Origin: Leptospira andrefontaineae
GTDB taxonomy: Bacteria > Spirochaetota > Leptospiria > Leptospirales > Leptospiraceae
Assembly: GCF_004770105.1 (NCBI RefSeq)
Contig: NZ_RQEY01000005.1
Span: forward strand, 124,001-188,000
Length of the DNA stretch: 64,000 bases
Direction: 5' to 3'
Shown: positions 33,445 through 43,495 of the stretch, one piece after another
Layout of the letters: each line of letters begins with the position of its first letter
Numbering within the stretch: the stretch's first letter is position 1
Translations under genes and position numbers: made by a program
The notes under the pieces: generated by a model
Database searches by the model: none
Told to the model about the DNA's origin: nothing
The model's input: only the letters and a program-made list of their open reading frames with translations

Positions 33445-35265
33445 TTATTGGCTCACGAAAGAGAAGCTGAATGGTGTGATAGATCTGCCCATTGCATCGA
33501 AAGCTCCGCTTCCAATCTGCAAATTATAAACAGGAGAATTTGGAGAAGGGACGATTGTCGGATATGGAAAAGCAGGTGTACCATTCCAAGTAAAATCGAA
33601 ATTTGCATTGGTAAGATTGAAGTCTCCGGCTGTTCCGAATGCAGAGCTTCCTCCGCAGCTTGACTCGATCTCAGAGAATACAAGATCTAAGACCCTACAT
33701 CCGAAAGGATAGACTGCTTGGCAATCGCTCCAAGTCCAAGAAGACAATCGTATCACCGTAGAAGCAGCAGATGTTCTTGTGAGAGATATGGAATCTGTAG
33801 CAGTAGATTTCATATGATTATTAAATATAATCCTAAAATTATCCGTGTTCCTATCTGTACAAGAAGTGCTATCTCCGACGGCATTATCTCCGCCTCTAAA
33901 TGTATAATTGTTCGGAGCAAGGATTGCCATGCTATCATCCCACCAGCAGCTTGCTGCGCTCCAATTCCCTCCTGAAGAACTACCTACTCCGGGATACGTA
34001 GAAGCGCATCCTCCCTGGCTAGCTAGTCCGATCGCTTGTACTATCGGTGAAGGATTATTTCCTCCCGCAAGAAAGCTACCGGAAACACTCGAAGCAAGGA
34101 AACTTTGGTTTCCTCCTTGAGCTGCGGTAGAAAGAGATACAGTATATCTAGTTCCGTATTGCAATTTTTCGTCAGTGACGTAAGTCAGAACTTGGTTTCC
34201 GGAAGACCATTGGAAGTTTCCGCTTACGAAAGGAGAAACTCCGAATGCAGCTTGGGTCTCATTGGTTTTCATTGGGGTATTAAAATTCATGACTATACTA
34301 TTCGTGCTCGGATTCCCAAGGCAGCCATTCGAAACATTGTTAGTCAGTATATCTGTGTTTGTACCGATGCCAGCATTACATCCGGCTAAAGAACCGGTAA
34401 GAACATTCATCGAGGTAACTTGAGGGGCAGCATTTCCAGAGCCGACGAAGAAGGTTCCGATCACATTCCCAGTAAGAGGAAGATTGTTTAGGTCTTTTGC
34501 AGAAGAACCTATACTAATGATATATCTTTGATTTGCTGTTAAGGGGAAATCCGGTTGGATAGTTAATATACTATTCGTTGTCCAAACATAGTTTGCCGAT
34601 ATACTCGGGCTAATAGATAAAGCGGCCAGGGTGGCTGATTCATTCATGGCATGTGAAAAATTGATTACGATCGTGTTTTGAGTAGGATTTCCCATACATG
34701 CATTACTAATACTTGTTGAAAAGAAATTAGTCATAGTCGCTGATCCGGCATTACAAGCTGCACTTGTACCAGCATAGGTGAACATTCCGGATATTTCCGG
34801 ATTCACTCCTGCTGTTGATGAATCTCCGATGGAAATGGAAGCGCTAAAAGGATTCTTGAGATCTAATCCATTTTTATCTTCGCAGTTCTTCGTTACGGTG
34901 AACGTGTAGGTTCCGGCATTTAATGCGGAAGAAGGGACAAAAGTGAGAATTGTTCCATTTAAATCATCGAAAAATCCAGTGGTAGTAGGGGACATGCTGA
35001 ACCCAATCCTACAACTTTGCATATTCATTTCTCGATCAAAGGCGACGCTGAATCTTTGGCTTGATGGTAAACCGGAGCTTCCTGAAATAGGGCTACTAAA
35101 TATTACGTTAGGCGGTTCATCTCCCCAGAAGCTAGGTAGTCCTAACATTTTTTGGCCTAAATCTTGACAGCCTATAGTAAAAATATTTCCAAGGGATATT
35201 GCAAAAAATAGAAAGAAAGATAAATTATATTTTTTCAATGTTTTGTTTTCGCTTTGATTTCTCAT
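33445..35265 (-). CDS. Surface lipoprotein with SbsA/Big_5-type Ig-like domains
   Basis: A 606-residue lipoprotein with lipobox FTIGC (Cys33). Three Ig-like domains of the Big_5/SbsA type follow, at about residues 55-150, 155-275 and 285-400. Each has the hallmark 'PSTNSIVMNFNTPM' / 'RFSVAFDREMNM' strand and a closing TFTV or RYTVSL strand. A C-terminal domain with several Cys follows. Ig-like lipoproteins in Leptospira are often surface exposed. A strong GGAG lies 7 nt before the ATG. Being inside an efflux operon is unusual for this kind of protein. Confidence 0.8.
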   Translation of the reverse strand: MRNQSENKTLKKYNLSFFLFFAISLGNIFTIGCQDLGQKMLGLPSFWGDEPPNVIFSSPISGSSGLPSSQRFSVAFDREMNMQSCRIGFSMSPTTTGFFDDLNGTILTFVPSSALNAGTYTFTVTKNCEDKNGLDLKNPFSASISIGDSSTAGVNPEISGMFTYAGTSAACNAGSATMTNFFSTSISNACMGNPTQNTIVINFSHAMNESATLAALSISPSISANYVWTTNSILTIQPDFPLTANQRYIISIGSSAKDLNNLPLTGNVIGTFFVGSGNAAPQVTSMNVLTGSLAGCNAGIGTNTDILTNNVSNGCLGNPSTNSIVMNFNTPMKTNETQAAFGVSPFVSGNFQWSSGNQVLTYVTDEKLQYGTRYTVSLSTAAQGGNQSFLASSVSGSFLAGGNNPSPIVQAIGLASQGGCASTYPGVGSSSGGNWSAASCWWDDSMAILAPNNYTFRGGDNAVGDSTSCTDRNTDNFRIIFNNHMKSTATDSISLTRTSAASTVIRLSSWTWSDCQAVYPFGCRVLDLVFSEIESSCGGSSAFGTAGDFNLTNANFDFTWNGTPAFPYPTIVPSPNSPVYNLQIGSGAFDAMGRSITPFSFSFVSQ

Positions 35266-35292
35266 TTGATTACTCCAGCCTATTTCAGGGAA

Positions 35293-36804
35293 TTATTGTT
35301 TTCCCTTCGTTAGATTCGCTATTATCGAATTTCCTTTTCCTTTTTCGTAGGACAGGAATTTATGAAGGCCTACTTCGTCTTTAGTTACGTGCGCATATTC
35401 GTAACAAGTAGTGGCGAATCCAGCCAGTGCCTCGGTGAGTTCTTCTTGCGCCTTGACTAATTCCAATTCTGAATTGATCAGATCTTCCTTCTTTGTATGG
35501 CCACTGCCATGTTTTGCAGAAGCAACCTTGATCGATTCCCATTGTAGGTTCACTCTCGAATTTGCGATCTTGATCAATTCCCAGGATTGATTCAGGCGAT
35601 CAACGGTCTTCTTGATCTCGAATCCAATCTGGTTTTCCATATTTTTATAATTTAAAAGTGCCTCTGCAAATTGGATCTCGCCTTCAACTACCTTTCGGGA
35701 TTGGGCAAGATTTTCGAAAAGTTTTACCGTAGTTGAGTTATAGCTGTTTGTTCCGGCTCCTACAGTTTGATTTCCGAATCCAGGATAAGTTTGGATACCT
35801 GTTCCATCTTTCTGAACGCCTAGATTCCCATTTGATAAAACGCTACTGCTTCCGAAAGGAAAGACCAAGTTGAAGTTCAATCCGTATGCATCGTGTTGGA
35901 ATGCATTATTATTGCCATTTCGCCCTGCATATCCGCCTAAATATAGTTTAGGCATATAATAATTATCAGCGATCTCTTTTTCGTTTTTGACCTTCTTAAC
36001 TATCAATTGCATTTTTTTGAGATCTTCTCTTTCTTCTCTGGCTTTGGCAATTGCAAGATCTAAGTCGGTTTGTGGCTGGTTCATTACGAAATCGAAAAGT
36101 AAACTTTCTTCCAATTCGATCTCGACATAATAGTCCAAGTTCATGGCTTGCTTTAGATCCATGAGGGTTTGGCTTTTTTCCGTCTTATTTTTTTGAAGAT
36201 TGAACTCGGCTTGTTTAAGTTTACTTTCTATCTCCATCAATTGGATTTTAGTAATAAACCCTTGTTTGAGCTCGATTTGGCCCTTTTTCAAGGATTCCTG
36301 CATTTTATTTACTGTGGTTTGTCCTACGAATACCTTTGCCCCTGCCGCTAAAGCCTTAAAATACGCCTTTTGGATCTCCAATTTTACTTTAGATAAATTG
36401 ATCTTAAAATCCTGCTCATTCATCAGGTCGGCGAGCTTAGCAATTTCTAAATTTAAGTTAGCCTCTCCACCGTCAAAGATCAGCTGTTGGACCGTTAGTC
36501 GGATATCGTTGTATATATTGTCTTGGGAACCTATATTTTGATTTCTAAGACCAAAATACTGTACACCGAATTTAGGAAGAAATTCCCTCCATCTTTCAGT
36601 GATCATCATTTTGGTGACATCCTTTCTGGCTTCTAATACCTTTAAGATTACATTGTTAGTTGTTCCGATCCAGACTGCTTTTTCTAAAGATAGGCTGATC
36701 AGTTTGTCTTGGCTTTGATTGAGAGAATCGGATTTAGGAAATAAATGATATGGAAGAATAAATACAAGAAAGAGGCAGGCTGTCTTGAGAACGTATCGAT
36801 TCAT
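35293..36804 (-). CDS. TolC-family outer-membrane efflux protein
   Basis: Outer-membrane channel of the tripartite pump. From the ATG ending at 36804 the protein is 503 residues with a signal peptide (MNRYVLKTACLFLVFILP). Two long coiled-coil halves follow, of the OEP repeat type. The second ends with the classic 'LELVKAQEELTEALAGFATTCYEYAHV' kind of helix. The frame extends upstream to a TTG at 36900, but that form would bury the signal peptide, so I chose 36804. It is the first gene of the - strand cluster, so the promoter should lie in the 36805-37386 gap. Confidence 0.88.
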   Translation of the reverse strand: MNRYVLKTACLFLVFILPYHLFPKSDSLNQSQDKLISLSLEKAVWIGTTNNVILKVLEARKDVTKMMITERWREFLPKFGVQYFGLRNQNIGSQDNIYNDIRLTVQQLIFDGGEANLNLEIAKLADLMNEQDFKINLSKVKLEIQKAYFKALAAGAKVFVGQTTVNKMQESLKKGQIELKQGFITKIQLMEIESKLKQAEFNLQKNKTEKSQTLMDLKQAMNLDYYVEIELEESLLFDFVMNQPQTDLDLAIAKAREEREDLKKMQLIVKKVKNEKEIADNYYMPKLYLGGYAGRNGNNNAFQHDAYGLNFNLVFPFGSSSVLSNGNLGVQKDGTGIQTYPGFGNQTVGAGTNSYNSTTVKLFENLAQSRKVVEGEIQFAEALLNYKNMENQIGFEIKKTVDRLNQSWELIKIANSRVNLQWESIKVASAKHGSGHTKKEDLINSELELVKAQEELTEALAGFATTCYEYAHVTKDEVGLHKFLSYEKGKGNSIIANLTKGKQ

Positions 36805-36900
36805 TTTCTTTTTATCTCTATCCAAAGACAAACGCGAGTCGGCCATTCCTTTGCCGGAAGAACGAAAAAATGACTGAAATGCCTTTTTGGCAATATTCAA

Positions 36901-37386
36901 ATCATAGTTTATGTGAATTCACCTCAAAAATGTCTAATTGTTTGAATTTTCATAATGTTGTTTTTAGTCAAGTGCAAGTACCTTAGAAATTGTTTTTATA
37001 TGTGAATATTGATTCCGCTAGTAAACTTTCCAAGCCTTGTGAGATTCATATCCCATCTGAGGGATGGAAATGCGCTTAACGATGCTTTTTTGATGCTTAA
37101 TTTAGATGAAAAGGTTCCTAAAAAATTATTTTATTACTTAACTGATAAGCGAAATGTGAAATAATTTTTTTTTTTCAATTTTCTGATCCTAAGATCGATC
37201 TCTCTTACTTGCATTTCTAATTTAGATTTCTGGATGAACTGATCTGGAAAAATGGAATGCGGATTCCGTTTTCACTTGTTATCTCAAATGAAGTATATCA
37301 TTACTTTGGCCTTTTTCGAAAACATTCTTGACTAGTGTTGCCACAATTTCCATGGTCAATGACATAGTGACTCGAATCTTTCTAAA
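36901..37386. other. Divergent intergenic region, no gene seen
   Basis: This AT-rich gap of 486 bp separates the leftward efflux operon from the rightward DUF1566 genes and should hold both promoters. Long T-runs occur near 37164. A TTGACT occurs at 37329-37334 but has no convincing -10 box at normal spacing. No ORF, tRNA or repeat could be supported. Confidence 0.5.
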
Positions 37387-40300
37387 ATGGATAGAGAAGG
37401 CATGAGCTCCGCACTCGTTATGCGTCATGTTTTACTTACGATCTGTATTCTTCTTTCTATCGGATGTGAAAGAAAGGGTACTGATTGGAGCATTTTAGGT
37501 TTATTTGTAGGTAACGTAAATTCTTCAGGGATTTATCGTCCTGTTACCAATCCTTTTGATCCTGGCGATTCTGTAAGCCTTAACGGGTCTTTGGGGGGCC
37601 AAACAGGCTCTGTTGTTTCAGTCGATGGCAGTAATTCCACACTAGGTATTTCTACCTCGGGTTCGAATTTTCCGGATATTTTCTTTATATTCGGTAGTGA
37701 TGGAGTTCCGAATTCGGTGGATGTGAATGGGGATGGAGTTCCGGATTATTATTTGTGTTATCGTGCGAACGGTTCCTATGAACTTATGACAGCGATAAAC
37801 TGTGGTGGCAATTCCGTAAAAGTCATTCCGGGGCAAGGGTACGATACGAATGGGGATGGAATTGCGGATAATTCTATTTTAGCTAGTGTAAGTTCGGATT
37901 CTATTCCACCTGCTTCTACAATTTCTCCTAGTCCATCTACTTACGGTTCAGCCTTGAGTGTGACGATTGCTTGCAGCGATAACGTGGCCCCTGGTAATAT
38001 TGTTTATACTCTGAATGGAAATACTCCGAGTCTTTTTCCTGTGGAAGGCACTGTATCTAATCCTTCTAGACGAAGTTTTCTTTTGGGTTCAGGAGGAGAC
38101 GGCACTTATACCGTGAAATTTAAATGTAGGGACCTGGCAGGCTTAGAGGAAAGTATACAGACTGTAAATTATATAATCAATCATTCTGTCCCAGACGTTA
38201 CGATCTCTTCTCCGAATACTTACTATATAAGTACAAAATCGAACGCAATCTCTTCTAGTACTTTCACCTGGTCTTCTAACCAATCGGGAAATTATACGAT
38301 TCGCAAAAATGCAAGTAATTGTTCTAGTGGGACAATTGTGGAAAACGGTTCCGTTTTAGCGGGAGTAAACAAAACTTTTTCCGTTAATGCAAATACTTTG
38401 AATTTAGGTTCTAACTCATTCTATGTTTGTTTAGTCGCCGCATATACCGGTTTCAAATCCATTTCGATTACTCGAGATGATACTTCTCCTTCGACATCCG
38501 CTTCTCCCGGTGGAGGAAGTTATGGTGCAAATCAAAACGTTAGTTTATCTTGCACGGAAAATTCGGCAAGCCAATGTTTGATCGCTTATTCTATTAATGC
38601 AGCAGATCCTGTGATTGATGTTTCGAATGGCACTGTAACTAGTGGAACCGCTTATAGCAGTTCGATCTCTATTCCTACGGATACTGCGGTTGCTTTGAAG
38701 TTTATAGCTTCCGACGGAGCGGGAAATTTATCAACTTTGCAGACCGCGAATTATTATATCAATACTAGTGTGGCTAATGTTACTACAAATAGTTTTAGCC
38801 CAGCGAGTTTATCCGTGAATTCCAGCGCGAACCAAAGTGTTACTTGGGTTTCAGACCAAGATGGAATTTATTCCATTAAAAAAGGATTAAATTGTACGAG
38901 CGGAACTTCTGTGGGTGGAACGAATAGTGCGGGAACTGTGACTGCAGGGAATTCTGTAACTAGTACGATCTTAAATTCTTATTTATCAGATGGAGCAAAT
39001 ACTATTTGGATCTGCGTTGCAAATGCGGTAATAGAACCTCAGTATGGAAGCACGTCCTTTTCCGTTACAAAAGATAGTGTTTTGCCTACTGTAAGTTCAG
39101 TTACTCCTGCTAATTTGAGCACGAATTATTCTCCGTCTACCGCAAGGATCTCGATCCAATTCAGCAAAAGTATGAATACTAGTTATTCTGCTACTGCGAC
39201 AGGTTCTACATATTCTAATCCTTGTTATCCGGCTCCTACGTCACCGACATTGAGCCTTTATGTTTATGATGGTGCAAACTGGGATTGTTTGGATTTCAAA
39301 GCCAAGTTTACTTGGACGGATTCTAACAATTTGCAAATCGATCTTTCTTGGATCCAATTCCCGGAGAATTCAAAACTGACTTGGACTCTTTCCAAATCTA
39401 GTGTTCAAGATATTTCTGGAAATCCTTTAGCTGTTGATGTTCAAAAGACATTCTCTACCGGGCTAGGAACTCAATTTTTCTCTCCTTTGAAAACGGGACA
39501 GACCAGTTGTTGGGATAGTAATGGAAATTTGAATCCTTGCGTTAGTACTTACCAAGACGGTCTTACTCAATACGGAGCGACTCGAAGTTATTCTATTAAT
39601 TATAATTCAGGTTATATCGCAGATGCGATCACTGTTGATTCCACTACAGGACTTACTTGGAGAACTTGTCCGGAGGGTTATAAGTCTTCTCTAGACGGTT
39701 CGAATAATACAAGTTGTGTAGAGATCGCTAGTTCGGAAGTGACTACCGAATTGTCTAGTTGCTACGGAACCGATTCAAATAATTCCAATAAGCCATTATG
39801 CTCTTGGGCCTTTTATGATTTTCAGAATTCCAACAGTTTGAATCATATTTCTGCTGTAAACGCATGCTCCTATCTAAACTCTCTTCATAGTAACGCAGGT
39901 TTTGCAGGAATTACGAATTGGAGATTACCGAATCAAAAGGAATTGGAAACCTTGGTTTCTTACGGCTCTTCTTCGGGGTTCCCAAGTATTGTCTCTTCTG
40001 CTTTTCCGAATAGTTTATCGGATTATTTCTGGTCTTCTACCTTAAGGATGTCCAATCAGTATTACGATTGGGGAGTGAATTTCAATTACGGATCCTCAGA
40101 TTCTTTTGTTCGGGGAAATTCGTACAAGGTTCGTTGTGTTTCCGGTTCTCCTAGTCTTTCTCGTTCCATTTCTTCATTAGGGAACGGAACTGTTCGAGAC
40201 GTTTCTTCAGGCTTAGTTTGGCAGCAATGTAGTGCCGGTCTTTCTAGTTCTTCTTCCGCTTGTGATACAGGCTCCGCAGTTAAATATAATTGGGACAATG

Positions 40301-40581
40301 CGATGAACTATTGCGCCAATTTAACTTTAGCTAGTCGTTCCTGGAGATTGCCGAATATAACTGAATTGAACAGTTTGGTGGATCGATCTTTTAGCGGAGC
40401 CTATGCCATCGATCAGAGCTTATTTCCAAATACTAAAAATTCTTATTATTGGACTTCCACGTCTTACGCCCCTTCTCCTGGGAATGCTTGGACGGTCTTT
40501 TTCCAAAATGGAAATACGACTCCATTCTCTGCTAAGACAAGCGTTTTAGGCTATGTTAGATGTGTCGCTACGGGGCCATGA
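37387..40581 (+). CDS. Large lipoprotein with chitobiase-type Ig-like domains and two C-terminal DUF1566 domains
   Basis: A 1064-residue surface protein. The lipobox is LSIGC (Cys27 from this start). Calcium-type loops come next (DVNGDGVPD, DTNGDGIAD, about residues 115-160), then Ig-like/chitobiase C-terminal-like repeats (about 170-560, with PSPSTYG and PGGGSYG starts), and a Big_5-like domain near 565-690. Two DUF1566 (C-type-lectin-like) domains follow at about 750-915 and 930-1064, each ending in VRCV. Function unknown; binding or adhesion is likely by fold. The start could also be the ATG at 37402 or 37420. It overlaps the next gene by ATGA. Confidence 0.82.
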   Translation: MDREGMSSALVMRHVLLTICILLSIGCERKGTDWSILGLFVGNVNSSGIYRPVTNPFDPGDSVSLNGSLGGQTGSVVSVDGSNSTLGISTSGSNFPDIFFIFGSDGVPNSVDVNGDGVPDYYLCYRANGSYELMTAINCGGNSVKVIPGQGYDTNGDGIADNSILASVSSDSIPPASTISPSPSTYGSALSVTIACSDNVAPGNIVYTLNGNTPSLFPVEGTVSNPSRRSFLLGSGGDGTYTVKFKCRDLAGLEESIQTVNYIINHSVPDVTISSPNTYYISTKSNAISSSTFTWSSNQSGNYTIRKNASNCSSGTIVENGSVLAGVNKTFSVNANTLNLGSNSFYVCLVAAYTGFKSISITRDDTSPSTSASPGGGSYGANQNVSLSCTENSASQCLIAYSINAADPVIDVSNGTVTSGTAYSSSISIPTDTAVALKFIASDGAGNLSTLQTANYYINTSVANVTTNSFSPASLSVNSSANQSVTWVSDQDGIYSIKKGLNCTSGTSVGGTNSAGTVTAGNSVTSTILNSYLSDGANTIWICVANAVIEPQYGSTSFSVTKDSVLPTVSSVTPANLSTNYSPSTARISIQFSKSMNTSYSATATGSTYSNPCYPAPTSPTLSLYVYDGANWDCLDFKAKFTWTDSNNLQIDLSWIQFPENSKLTWTLSKSSVQDISGNPLAVDVQKTFSTGLGTQFFSPLKTGQTSCWDSNGNLNPCVSTYQDGLTQYGATRSYSINYNSGYIADAITVDSTTGLTWRTCPEGYKSSLDGSNNTSCVEIASSEVTTELSSCYGTDSNNSNKPLCSWAFYDFQNSNSLNHISAVNACSYLNSLHSNAGFAGITNWRLPNQKELETLVSYGSSSGFPSIVSSAFPNSLSDYFWSSTLRMSNQYYDWGVNFNYGSSDSFVRGNSYKVRCVSGSPSLSRSISSLGNGTVRDVSSGLVWQQCSAGLSSSSSACDTGSAVKYNWDNAMNYCANLTLASRSWRLPNITELNSLVDRSFSGAYAIDQSLFPNTKNSYYWTSTSYAPSPGNAWTVFFQNGNTTPFSAKTSVLGYVRCVATGP

Positions 40582-43484
40582 TATTTATGTTTTTATTATA
40601 TAGAAATTTCAAGAATTTGTTCGCCGGTTTGTTTTCCGGAAAAGGGGCGTTACGTGGATTCGGATTTGCACCTCTGTTACTTCTATTCGTTTTTTATACA
40701 AATTGTGGAATAGATCCAGGAATTTCCAGGATGGCTTTATTCAATGCATTAAGAATGTTTTTGGGAATGCCTGGCCCTAATAATTCTTCAAATCCTCCTA
40801 GTAATCCAGGTATCGTTCTTTCTCCGGGGCAAGGAGTAGATCTGAACGGTAATGGAGGTAGTACGAATGGGGTTGTAGTGGACCCAAGTGGTAACGGTTC
40901 GACTCAAGGAATTTCTATTACTGGCAACGGAGTTCCTCAACTAATCATTATTAATGATGCTGATGGGAATCCGTATGCGGTAGATACAAACGGAAACGGG
41001 ACAATCGATTATTATCTTTGTGCTCATGCTGACGGAAGTATCACTTTAAGTACCGGGCTTAATTGTTCCGGGAATCAGGTCACGATCTATCCTGGGTTGG
41101 GATACGACGAGAATGGAGATGGAGTAATAGATAATCCGATTCTGGCACAAATTGCGGGCGATGCAATGGCTCCTATTTCCTCAATTACTCCTAGTCCAGG
41201 AATTTATGGTGGAGCCCAAAAAGTTGTTATTACATGTAGTGATAACCTAGCCCCAGGTAATATTGTTTATACTTTGGATAATTCTTCGCCGGATTTTTCT
41301 CCAAATGGAACGGTAGTCAATCCGCCTAAAACTTCTTTTACTGTAGGTGGATTCGGAGAAGGTACATACACGGTAAAATTCCGTTGTAGGGATTTGGCGG
41401 GAAATCTTGAGGGAGAACAATCCGCTACTTATACGGTTAATTTTAATCTTCCGAACGTTAGTATGACCACTAGTCCCGCGAATAATTATTTGAGCGGACA
41501 AACAGGAGCCATCTCATCATTAACCTACGAGTGGACTTCCAATCAAGCCGGTAATTTTTCCATTCGCAGAGGTGGAACAGGTTGTGGCGACGGCTCTATT
41601 CTTTCGTCAGGCACAGTAAGTGCAAATATTACGAATTCTTTAACTATTAATGCGAGTTCTCTTTCGATTGGTTCGAATACTATCTATGTTTGCGTAACTG
41701 CAGGCTTTACCGGTCAGACGAGTTTTTCGGTGGTCCGAGATGATACTCCTCCAATAGTCACTCCTTCTCCTGGGGCAGGTAATTATGGTAAGACCCAAAG
41801 TATTACTTTAGGTTGCGCTGATCTAGCTAGTACGGATTGTGCCGGCGTTGTTTATACCTTAGATAACTCCAGTCCGGTAGTATCTGGCATTACTGGGACG
41901 ATTACAAACGGTATCTCTTATTCTAGCGGAATCCCTTTGAATAATGGGGATAATTTTACGGTTAAATATGTAGGTAGGGATAAGGCAGGCAACTTAAGTT
42001 CTATTACTTCTGCGGCATACTCGGTAAATACAAGTACAGCGACAGTTTCCGTTACCTCGACTACTCCTGCTTTAGTTTATAATAATTTAATTATAGATAA
42101 TAGTTCCAGTCCTCAGGTTTCGTGGTCGGCTACGGGTAATAAGGCAGGATATTCACTGTTCCTAAAGAAAAGTAATGCCTGCACAGTTTGTTTGGCGAAT
42201 GATACAAATAATTGCCCAGAAAACTATTATAAAGATACTTCAGGCGTTTTTTATTCGACTGCAGGAGATTGTTTCTGTAGTAACGGGACTTCTTTGATCG
42301 GTGCGAATACCAATGCAAGCGGTTCCTTCTCAGTAAGCGATCCTGCTACGGTTCCTGTTATTAGTAGTGTTGATCCTTTAAATTTCTCCTTAGGCAAGAA
42401 TACTCTTTTAATCTGTGTGAATAATGCGGCAGCGGGTTATGGTCCTCAATACGGTAGTTCTGAGTTGATTGTTTGGAAAGATCTTCAGGATCCACAGTCC
42501 AGTACGATCAGTCCTGCAGTTAACGCGCAGGCAGTGAATCCGAATCCTTCTAAGTTGCAGATCTCTTTTAGCGAGCCTATGTCGAATAACGTAGTTCCTA
42601 TTCTAACGGTGGAATATTTTAACGGGTCGACTTGGGTGGCAGTAGATATTACGGGAGCTTGGTCCTATTCTTGGGATACAGCTTCGCATAATGTTTTAAC
42701 TGTTCTGTTCAATTGGGTGAATTTCCCGGAAAATGCATATTTAAGATGGACGATCAGCCAATCCAGTCTTCAGGATCTAAATGGGAATTTTGTTCAAGGA
42801 AATGATCCTAGCGGGGATTTAAGAGGAGTATTCTTAACTACTACTTCGAAGGCGGCGGCGATCTCTGCTGCAATTGCCGCAGGAACAAGTTTGAACTATC
42901 CTATCTTAAAAACGGCACAAACCACTTGTTATAATGTTTCTGGTAATGCGGTATATAGTTCTTGTTCCGGGGTAAATACGACTGTAGGTTCAGGAGGGAC
43001 TTCGGTTCCTACAAAGGGGCAGGATGCATATTTTGGTTATGGAACTACATTAAATCTTTCTTCTACTCCGTTTGCTCTTTCGAGTTCTTATCCGAGCGAT
43101 GTAGTGATCAAGGATTTTGTATATTCTCTCGTTTGGAAAGCTGGCATCCAAGGTAAATTCAGTTTTGCAAATGCATGGTCTGCCTGTTCTTCACTGAATA
43201 CAATGAATCCGGATGGAAGTGGAGCGTTTAAAGGTTACGCAGGTTTGACGAATTGGAGATTACCTACAATCAACGAATTGGAATACTTGATCTCCTACAC
43301 TTATTCCGGATTGAATTCTACCCAATTCCCTGATTCTGACAGTTCCACTATGGAGTTTTGGTCTTCCACATTCTTTGCGCCGAATTTATCCAGCGGTTGG
43401 TACGCAACTTTTGCAAACGGTAGTATCTATTTTGATGCCGTAGGTTCTACTCCGAGAAAAGTAAGGTGTGTGAGCGGAAATTGA
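40578..43484 (+). CDS. Large lipoprotein with Ig-like repeats and one DUF1566 domain
   Basis: A 968-residue paralogue of the preceding protein. I chose the ATG at 40578, which overlaps the upstream TGA (ATGA), over the ATG at 40560. The N-terminus has an unusually long charged stretch before a hydrophobic segment ending in FYTNC (Cys43), allowed by the relaxed spirochete lipobox but not canonical. The same parts then follow: calcium-type loops (DTNGNGTID), Ig-like/chitobiase-like repeats, a Cys-rich insertion (CLANDTNNCPEN), a Big_5-like domain and one C-terminal DUF1566 domain ending in KVRCVSG. It is probably coupled to the gene before it. Confidence 0.8.
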   Translation: MIFMFLLYRNFKNLFAGLFSGKGALRGFGFAPLLLLFVFYTNCGIDPGISRMALFNALRMFLGMPGPNNSSNPPSNPGIVLSPGQGVDLNGNGGSTNGVVVDPSGNGSTQGISITGNGVPQLIIINDADGNPYAVDTNGNGTIDYYLCAHADGSITLSTGLNCSGNQVTIYPGLGYDENGDGVIDNPILAQIAGDAMAPISSITPSPGIYGGAQKVVITCSDNLAPGNIVYTLDNSSPDFSPNGTVVNPPKTSFTVGGFGEGTYTVKFRCRDLAGNLEGEQSATYTVNFNLPNVSMTTSPANNYLSGQTGAISSLTYEWTSNQAGNFSIRRGGTGCGDGSILSSGTVSANITNSLTINASSLSIGSNTIYVCVTAGFTGQTSFSVVRDDTPPIVTPSPGAGNYGKTQSITLGCADLASTDCAGVVYTLDNSSPVVSGITGTITNGISYSSGIPLNNGDNFTVKYVGRDKAGNLSSITSAAYSVNTSTATVSVTSTTPALVYNNLIIDNSSSPQVSWSATGNKAGYSLFLKKSNACTVCLANDTNNCPENYYKDTSGVFYSTAGDCFCSNGTSLIGANTNASGSFSVSDPATVPVISSVDPLNFSLGKNTLLICVNNAAAGYGPQYGSSELIVWKDLQDPQSSTISPAVNAQAVNPNPSKLQISFSEPMSNNVVPILTVEYFNGSTWVAVDITGAWSYSWDTASHNVLTVLFNWVNFPENAYLRWTISQSSLQDLNGNFVQGNDPSGDLRGVFLTTTSKAAAISAAIAAGTSLNYPILKTAQTTCYNVSGNAVYSSCSGVNTTVGSGGTSVPTKGQDAYFGYGTTLNLSSTPFALSSSYPSDVVIKDFVYSLVWKAGIQGKFSFANAWSACSSLNTMNPDGSGAFKGYAGLTNWRLPTINELEYLISYTYSGLNSTQFPDSDSSTMEFWSSTFFAPNLSSGWYATFANGSIYFDAVGSTPRKVRCVSGN

Positions 43485-43495
43485 GGCTTTTCGGT

